Below, one piece after another: positions 59,201-64,000 of a DNA stretch of 64,000 bases. Position 1 is the stretch's first letter, and each line of letters begins with the position of its first letter. The position numbers and the translations under genes are program-made. Under the pieces are notes generated by a model. That model was not told where the DNA came from and did no database searches. It saw only the letters and a list, made by a program, of their open reading frames with translations. This stretch comes from UBA2965 sp036526135 (GTDB taxonomy: Bacteria; Pseudomonadota; Gammaproteobacteria; Pseudomonadales; Azotimanducaceae), in the NCBI GenBank assembly GCA_036526135.1, contig DATCZA010000068.1, positions 153,596-217,595 of the forward strand. Reading direction: 5' to 3'.

Positions 59201-60026
59201 CCGCGGGATTCTCGATGAGCCGTCGAACCACGTCGGCGAGTTCTGCCGCCGCGTTCCCTTTCAACGGTGCCAGACGCCGGTAGACAACGGCCGCCGCCTC
59301 GTGAAACTCGCCCGGCAATCCCACCCCGCGAAAGGTGGCCGCGATTTCCTCCATCTCGCCGACGAACCGCCAGGCTTTGGCCGCCGTGCCCGCGGCCGCA
59401 CGCTGGCTCCGATCGGCAAGACCGGGCTGAGAGATGTCCCACTCGGCCAGCAGCGGCTCGTCCACCCCCTCGGCCTCGGCCAGCGCCCGGATGGCCAGCA
59501 CAAGAGCGCTGCTGCCCTTGGTATATGCCGCGTAACACATCTTCAGCGCGGACGCCGCGCCCGCCTCGCCCGCCAGGACCCGGGCCTCGAGAAGGCCGCC
59601 ATGAAACCATCCCGCCACTTCCTCGGCCGCAGCTCCAGACAGGTACAGCCGCGCAAGGCCGGGACGGACCGCGGGAGGGCCGACGATCCCGCCGTCGACG
59701 TACGTGGGACCCATCGTTCGAGCCATCCGCCTCGCCGTGGCGGGAGACACCGCATTGGCATCGACGTAGACGCCGGTGAAGCCCGCCGAGCGGACCTGGC
59801 TCGCCACCTCTTCGGCTGCCGCCGGAGGACAGACGCTGACGATGCCGGCAACGCGGTCCGCAAGTTCCCGGAGCGAGGCGCAGCCGGTGAAGCCGGCGCC
59901 TTCGGCGCGCTCGCGGGTTGCGCGGCTGCGAGACTCGGGAAGCCAGTACACCCGGTGCCCTGCGGCCGTCAGAACGGCGCCCACGCTGACGCCCATCTCC
60001 CCGGGGTGCAGGACCCCGAGGTTCAC
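59184..60026 (-). CDS. NAD(P)-binding dehydrogenase with DUF1932 domain (6PGDH/beta-hydroxyacid type)
   Basis: A 280-residue dehydrogenase. Rossmann start MNLGVLHPGEMGVSVGA (Gly-x-Gly-x-x-Gly relaxed), then YVDGGIVGPPAVRPG around residue 110 and ALKMCYAAYTKGSSALVL with the catalytic lysine. The C-terminal helical DUF1932 domain covers about residues 190-275. Relatives oxidise 3-hydroxyacid or phosphonate-type compounds. Overlaps the M20 gene by four bases and the CotH-like gene by 17, so all three form one operon. Confidence 0.85.
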   Translation of the reverse strand: MNLGVLHPGEMGVSVGAVLTAAGHRVYWLPESRSRATRERAEGAGFTGCASLRELADRVAGIVSVCPPAAAEEVASQVRSAGFTGVYVDANAVSPATARRMARTMGPTYVDGGIVGPPAVRPGLARLYLSGAAAEEVAGWFHGGLLEARVLAGEAGAASALKMCYAAYTKGSSALVLAIRALAEAEGVDEPLLAEWDISQPGLADRSQRAAAGTAAKAWRFVGEMEEIAATFRGVGLPGEFHEAAAVVYRRLAPLKGNAAAELADVVRRLIENPADVGED

Positions 60027-61483
60027 CGCCGGTAATCCAAAGGCGGATCGCGCTCGCCGAGCAGGGCAACGTAGCGGAAGTCCTGGCCGCGACGCTCTTC
60101 GAGCTCCGCCCGGGCCGCCGCGATGAGCGAAGGGGTCCTGAGCAGGTCCGCCGCGGTGAGCGCCAGGGTCCTGGTCGCCAGCAACATGCCCTTGTGGCCG
60201 ATGCTCGTTCCGCCCGCGGCCACCGCCTGCCAGCTGTGCGCGGGGGTGCCCGGTACCCAGGTGGCCGCGTAAAAGCCGACGGTGGGCACGTTCCAGCTCA
60301 CATCGCCCACATCCGTGGAGCCCATGTTCTGCCGCATCTGAAACGGCTCGACGCTCGCGGCACGGCTGAGCGGCGGCAGCGAGTCTCCCAGGGTCGCCTG
60401 AATCTGCTCGGCAAATCGGCGCTCATCGGGCGAGTAGCTCACGCCCCCGAGACTCAGGAGGTGGGCGTGAACCCGTTTGGCCAGCGTTTCGTTGGGAAGC
60501 ACCGCATAGTTGCCGTGCATCACCTCGTAGTCCACGTCGGTCTCGGTGCCCATTGCAGCGCCGCGCGCGGCCGCGACGACCCGCTCAAAAAGCTCGATGA
60601 CGGTGGCCGCCTCCGGATGCCGCACGTAGTAGTAGACCTGGGCGATTTCCGGGACGATGTTCGGCGCATCGCCACCCTTGGTGATCACGTAGTGGATGCG
60701 GCTGTCAGACGGCACGTGCTCGCGCATGAGATTCACCATGTAGTTCATGGACTCCACGCCGTCCAGAGCGGATCGCCCGCGCTCCGGGGCAGCGGCGGCA
60801 TGCGCGGCCACTCCCCGGAAAGTGAAGCGGCCCGACTTGTTCGCCGTGGTGGTTGCCGGCGAGGCGTCGTTGCGGCTGCCGGGGTGCCAGTGGAGCACGA
60901 CGTCCACGTCGTCGAAAAGGCCTGCCCTGGTGAGGTAGACCTTCCCGGAACCGCCTTCCTCGGCGGGCGTGCCGTACACGCGAATCGAGCCAGGCACCCC
61001 GTTTGCCTCCATCCAGCGCGCCACGGAAACCGCTGCCGCTGCCGCCCCTGCGCCGAACAGGTGATGCCCGCAGGCGTGGCCGGCCCCGCCGGGCTCCAGG
61101 GGTCGTCTGGAGGGTTCCGCGGCCTGTGACATGCCCGGCAGCGCGTCGAACTCCGCGAGGACGCCGATGACGGGCCGGCCGGAACCGAATGTCGCGACAA
61201 AGGCCGTGGGTATCCCCGCCACGCCGCTTTCGAGCGAGAATCCGCTCTCTGCAAGATAGGCCCCGAGCAGCTCGGAGCTGCGGGTTTCCTGATAGCCGAG
61301 CTCAGCCAGCGCCCAGAGGCGCTCGGCCATCGATACGGCGGCGGCGGCTTCCGCATCGACCCGCTCGAGGACGGACTCGGCCGACGCGGCCATGCTGAAT
61401 ATCGCCAGGTTGAGCAGAACGATCCGCCGGGCGGCCTCATTCAGGATTGCGGCGCGGCGCCGATGTGCTCCCCGATCGATCAA
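60023..61483 (-). CDS. M20-family amidohydrolase (AbgB-like), secreted or periplasmic
   Basis: A 486-residue zinc peptidase/amidohydrolase. A TTG start gives a hydrophobic N-terminal segment (RIVLLNLAIFSMAASAES) that looks like a signal peptide, though it sits late and the start is uncertain. Core motifs: GHACGHHLFG, TPAEEGGSGKVYL with catalytic acids, VLHWHPGSR and the dimerisation-domain strand AHAAAAPERGRS. The HxCGHHL plus long C-terminus is like p-aminobenzoyl-glutamate hydrolase subunit B. Hydrolyses an acyl-amino acid. First gene of the operon ending in the CotH-like gene. Confidence 0.85.
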   Translation of the reverse strand: MIDRGAHRRRAAILNEAARRIVLLNLAIFSMAASAESVLERVDAEAAAAVSMAERLWALAELGYQETRSSELLGAYLAESGFSLESGVAGIPTAFVATFGSGRPVIGVLAEFDALPGMSQAAEPSRRPLEPGGAGHACGHHLFGAGAAAAAVSVARWMEANGVPGSIRVYGTPAEEGGSGKVYLTRAGLFDDVDVVLHWHPGSRNDASPATTTANKSGRFTFRGVAAHAAAAPERGRSALDGVESMNYMVNLMREHVPSDSRIHYVITKGGDAPNIVPEIAQVYYYVRHPEAATVIELFERVVAAARGAAMGTETDVDYEVMHGNYAVLPNETLAKRVHAHLLSLGGVSYSPDERRFAEQIQATLGDSLPPLSRAASVEPFQMRQNMGSTDVGDVSWNVPTVGFYAATWVPGTPAHSWQAVAAGGTSIGHKGMLLATRTLALTAADLLRTPSLIAAARAELEERRGQDFRYVALLGERDPPLDYRR

Positions 61484-61680
61484 ACCGTACCCCCAGTGCT
61501 GGTTCGCCTCGTGGACACTTTGCGGAATATCCCCGGCGTTGCCAACCCTCGAACCGCATCAGCCCCCTCAAGCGGTCTCACGACCTTTTCACACGGGCTC
61601 CCGTACCGTTGCCTCATGTTCAGCCGACATTCAGCGTCGCGCTCATAGCCTGAACGTCGCCCTTGCCAGAGGAAAACGTC

Positions 61681-62076
61681 ATGCCCAGCACCTCGAAATT
61701 TGCAAAACTTGCTTGCTCAATCGCCGGGACAGTACTGCTCTACGCGTCGTCCGGACTCGCCCTGCCGCCGGACTCTCCCATTGGCCCCCGCGCGGAGTCC
61801 ATTGTCGAGGGCACTGTGCAGGCCCCCGTCTCGAGCATCCCGGCAGCCAACCGGATCGAAGGCTGGGCAAGAGTGGACGACAAGCGGGTCGTGCTGGAGG
61901 TCAGTCCGCAGACGCGATACCTGCTGACCCTGCGCCAGGGATGCATCGGTCTGGGATTCGCGCGAAACGTGTCCGTGACCATGTCAAACAACACCATCTA
62001 CGCCGGGTTCGACGCCATCACCGCCGATGGCGAACATTGCGAGATCCGCACCATCAACCCGTTGGTAACCCCATGA
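61681..62076 (+). CDS. Secreted DUF6491-family protein
   Basis: A 131-residue protein from the ATG at 61681 with AGAGGA upstream. Signal peptide (about residues 1-26, ending GLALPP). The family pattern is visible: RIEGWARVDDKRVVLE, YLLTLRQGCIGL with conserved Cys, and CEIRTINPL with the second Cys at the end. Periplasmic small protein family of Gammaproteobacteria with unknown role. Followed by a gene-free stretch. Confidence 0.75.
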   Translation: MPSTSKFAKLACSIAGTVLLYASSGLALPPDSPIGPRAESIVEGTVQAPVSSIPAANRIEGWARVDDKRVVLEVSPQTRYLLTLRQGCIGLGFARNVSVTMSNNTIYAGFDAITADGEHCEIRTINPLVTP

Positions 62077-62598
62077 GGCGCGGGGATGCGCCGCTTTCAG
62101 ACGCGGGGGAGACAACAGTGTGCCGTCGAAAGATTGGGTGCTCCATGCTCCTGAGATCCATTTGCACCACTCCGAAGTCCCTTCGGAGCCGAAATCCTTT
62201 CGGCTAAATCCTTCGAACTACCGGCAACCACCGTTTCCGCAGTCCTTGCTCTGTTCGCCTCCGCCGTCCTGGCGGTCGGGCTGATGCCGGGAGATCCTTG
62301 ACCCGGACATCGGGTCGACGCCGGATGTAAAACCGGAACTCGCCGACTGCTCGACCCGTCGGGGAAGCCCCGAAGAATCGACAGCGAATCCCGGTGTAAC
62401 CGTTAAGTTCACCGCCGCACGGGCCGGTGACTCCTCTCGCGTCTCGCTGTGCCGGTGGCAATCAGCGTAGTCGGCAGATTAGTTCAGCCGCCCTGCGGGG
62501 ACAGAGGCGTCTGTCACAGTTCGTTCCGCGCTCCCCGACGCCAGGGAGCAGATTGAGAAGCAAATCAAGCGGTTCCTGCGCGCGGTGTTGCGTCCTGG
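62077..62598. other. 522-bp gene-free stretch between convergent genes
   Basis: No convincing coding frame. It contains the tandem hairpins at 62170-62204 and otherwise GC-rich sequence with weak dyads. Remnants of a decayed gene cannot be excluded but nothing identifiable remains. Confidence 0.6.
62170..62204. terminator. Two adjoining hairpins with identical TCC loops
   Basis: CTCCGAAG-TCC-CTTCGGAG (8-bp stem) is followed at once by GCCGAAA-TCC-TTTCGGC (7-bp stem); they share one base. They lie about 95 bp after the DUF6491 gene and 395 bp from the end of the serine hydrolase gene. No U-tract. Possible terminator or a repeat element. Confidence 0.45.
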
Positions 62599-63765
62599 TC
62601 AATCTTCGCAGCACACGGCAGCCAGGCTCGAGATCGCTACGCCCCGCCTCCCCTGGCGTATCCGGTTGCGATCGTGACCGGCCGTGCAGTAGGCCAGGGA
62701 CAGCCCGGTCGCCGGATCGGCCCAGGCGAGCTGCCCGCCGGCTCCGTTGTGGCCGAAGGTCTCCGGGGAGTTGGTCTTGCCGAAACCGCGGAGATTCCGT
62801 TGCGGATCTCCCGCGATGACGAGGCCCAGAGCTCGATTGGCGCGGTGGCCCATCACCGGGTCGCGGAGTTCGCCGCTGCGCACGCGACGGGCGTCGGCAA
62901 GGGTGGCGGCGCTCCAGACTTCCTCGCCCAGGCCACCATGCAGCAATCCCTGGTAGAACAGCGCCAGATCCGCTGCGCTCATGATCCCGCCCCCGCCCGG
63001 GACCCCGACCGCGCGGACTTCCGGCCGGTTGAACTTCAGGATCGCTTCCTCGGTCACCTCAGTCACGGGCGGCTCCGGCAGACCGAGAAGCTCGTAGTCC
63101 GCTCGCGTCAGGGCATCGCCCACATGCACGTTCGGCACCACCCGCTCGTTCTCGGCCGCCGGGAGCCCCACGTAGAGCTCGGGCAGCCCCAGGGGTAGGG
63201 CGATGCGTTCGCGGACGAACTCCTGATAGGTGGTATTCGCGCGCCGCTCGATGATCTCTGCGATCACCCACATCGAGGAGGTCGGGTGGTACTCGTAGCG
63301 GCTGCCCGGCGGCCAGTTCAGCTGCCATTGGGCAAAACGCTCCAAACGGCGCGCGCGGTCGTTCCAGTCCAGGGGCTTGAAGGGCGCGGACGGAAAGCCG
63401 GCGGTGTGCACGAACAGCTGCCCCACGGTGATATCGTGCTTATGGTTCGCGGCGAACTCGGGGATGATGTCGGCTACGAGCTCATCCTCCTTCAGGCGCC
63501 CCTCCTGCATGAGGATCCAGGCCGCGGCCGACGTGATGGCTTTGGTTGCCGAGAAGACGCAGAAGAGCGAGTCGTTGTCCGCAGCGCCCATCGTTTCGAA
63601 CAGCACCAGGGCGCCGTTTCTGGCCAGGGCAACCTGCGCCGCGGGCAGCAGCCCCTCGTCCACCTCTTTGCGCACCCGCGCCATGAGCGCGGCGATGCGC
63701 AGCGGGTTGACCCCGTTTTCCCCCGCATCGCCCAGCCAGCGGTCCTGCAGATCGGCCTTCTTCAT
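62599..63765 (-). CDS. Serine hydrolase of the beta-lactamase/EstB (family VIII esterase) group
   Basis: A 388-residue protein, starting at one of several in-frame ATGs (63765 chosen for its AGGAG; 63828 and 63777 are possible). The nucleophile motif is FSATKAITSA (SxxK), followed by YEYHPTSSMW (Tyr-x-x motif with His in place of Asn) and HNGAGG. No signal peptide is convincing. The composition suits cytoplasmic class C-like esterases/transacylases acting on short acyl or lactone esters rather than true beta-lactamases. Divergent from the cysteine synthase gene. Confidence 0.85.
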   Translation of the reverse strand: MKKADLQDRWLGDAGENGVNPLRIAALMARVRKEVDEGLLPAAQVALARNGALVLFETMGAADNDSLFCVFSATKAITSAAAWILMQEGRLKEDELVADIIPEFAANHKHDITVGQLFVHTAGFPSAPFKPLDWNDRARRLERFAQWQLNWPPGSRYEYHPTSSMWVIAEIIERRANTTYQEFVRERIALPLGLPELYVGLPAAENERVVPNVHVGDALTRADYELLGLPEPPVTEVTEEAILKFNRPEVRAVGVPGGGGIMSAADLALFYQGLLHGGLGEEVWSAATLADARRVRSGELRDPVMGHRANRALGLVIAGDPQRNLRGFGKTNSPETFGHNGAGGQLAWADPATGLSLAYCTAGHDRNRIRQGRRGVAISSLAAVCCED

Positions 63766-63855
63766 GTCTGTGCGCATCTCCTGAACTTGCCCGCGAGCCG
63801 GGATGATCACCCATGGCAACTTCCGCATTCAATCGGATCCTGACTAAAATCGGCC

Positions 63856-64000
63856 ATGGACATCAAAGATGGCTTCGCCGGCACCATCGGCAACACCCCG
63901 TTGATCCGCATGAACCGGCTGAGCGAAGAGACCGGCTGCGAGATCCTAGGCAAGGCAGAGTTCCTGAATCCTGGCGGCTCGGTCAAGGACCGAGCCGCGC
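63856..64000 (+). CDS. Cysteine synthase-like PLP enzyme (5' part, cut by window end)
   Basis: The first 48 codons, from ATG 63856: FAGTIGNTPLIRMNRLSEETG and LNPGGSVKDRAA. The TIGNTPL loop and the PLP-binding lysine in GGSVKDR are the cysteine synthase/cystathionine beta-synthase signature. It makes cysteine from O-acetylserine and sulfide if CysK-like. The divergent serine hydrolase gene starts 90 bp away. The rest lies beyond the window. Confidence 0.9.
   Translation, partial: MDIKDGFAGTIGNTPLIRMNRLSEETGCEILGKAEFLNPGGSVKDRAA

Noticed and set aside
62599..63765. Antibiotic-resistance beta-lactamase
   Set aside because: SxxK is present but the other motifs and absence of a signal peptide fit family VIII esterases better.

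Overview
The window is chromosomal DNA of a high-GC Gammaproteobacterium. The evidence is uniform GC-rich coding with GTG/TTG starts and many 1-17 bp gene overlaps, plus typical gammaproteobacterial families (DUF4124, DUF6491, Lhr, Lon, DgkA, a FimX-like GGDEF/EAL protein, Lol-like envelope parts). The abundance of acyl-CoA enzymes (four acyl-CoA dehydrogenase-family proteins, an enoyl-CoA hydratase, a 17beta-HSD4-type SDR, a CoA ligase, TesB, a CoA-transferase, a carboxyltransferase) suggests a heterotroph that degrades fatty or hydroxy acids or hydrophobic compounds. The genus cannot be fixed from the sequence. I see no rRNA, tRNA, IS element, prophage or CRISPR array.

Layout. 0-3.7 kb: PsiE-like membrane protein, outer-membrane barrel and membrane-anchored TAXI protein in one overlapping operon, then a two-domain sulfurtransferase. 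3.8-7.3 kb: histidine phosphatase, ACAD11-like dehydrogenase with SDR, DUF4124 protein. 7.3-12.6 kb: five-gene minus-strand envelope operon (LolA-like protein, two FtsX/MacB-type permeases, ATPase, outer-membrane barrel) facing a TetR gene that overlaps a Gfo/Idh/MocA-aldo/keto reductase fusion. 15.3-21.8 kb: SRAP protein, AhpD-like protein, S9 peptidase, zinc-ribbon protein, CoA-transferase, TesB. 21.8-27.8 kb: Lhr helicase and a degenerate GGDEF/EAL protein. 27.8-34.8 kb: HDAC-like deacetylase, lipid and acyl-CoA genes, CDF transporter, DgkA, CoA ligase.

34.8-39.9 kb is the most unusual part. A CarH/LitR-like MerR regulator lies between two promoters carrying TGTACA boxes. The downstream promoter appears to drive a short, hairpin-terminated, probably non-coding transcript. 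Next comes an operon of a subtilisin-like lipoprotein protease and a PrcB-family lipoprotein, recalling the dentilisin complex of Treponema.

39.9-46.8 kb: LvaA/ACAD10-type kinase, MORN-Sel1 lipoprotein, class III aminotransferase, and a nucleotide-sanitation cluster (two NUDIX proteins, one with a partial GNAT domain; macrodomain protein; dimeric dUTPase). 46.8-55.8 kb: hydroxyacid dehydrogenase, two acyl-CoA dehydrogenases followed by Lon, then a minus-strand operon of a predicted nuclease-like protein, GST and M3 oligopeptidase. 55.8-64 kb: small beta-rich protein, carboxyltransferase, secreted small proteins, CotH-like protein, DUF1932 dehydrogenase, M20 amidohydrolase, serine hydrolase, and the 5' end of a cysteine synthase gene cut by the window edge.
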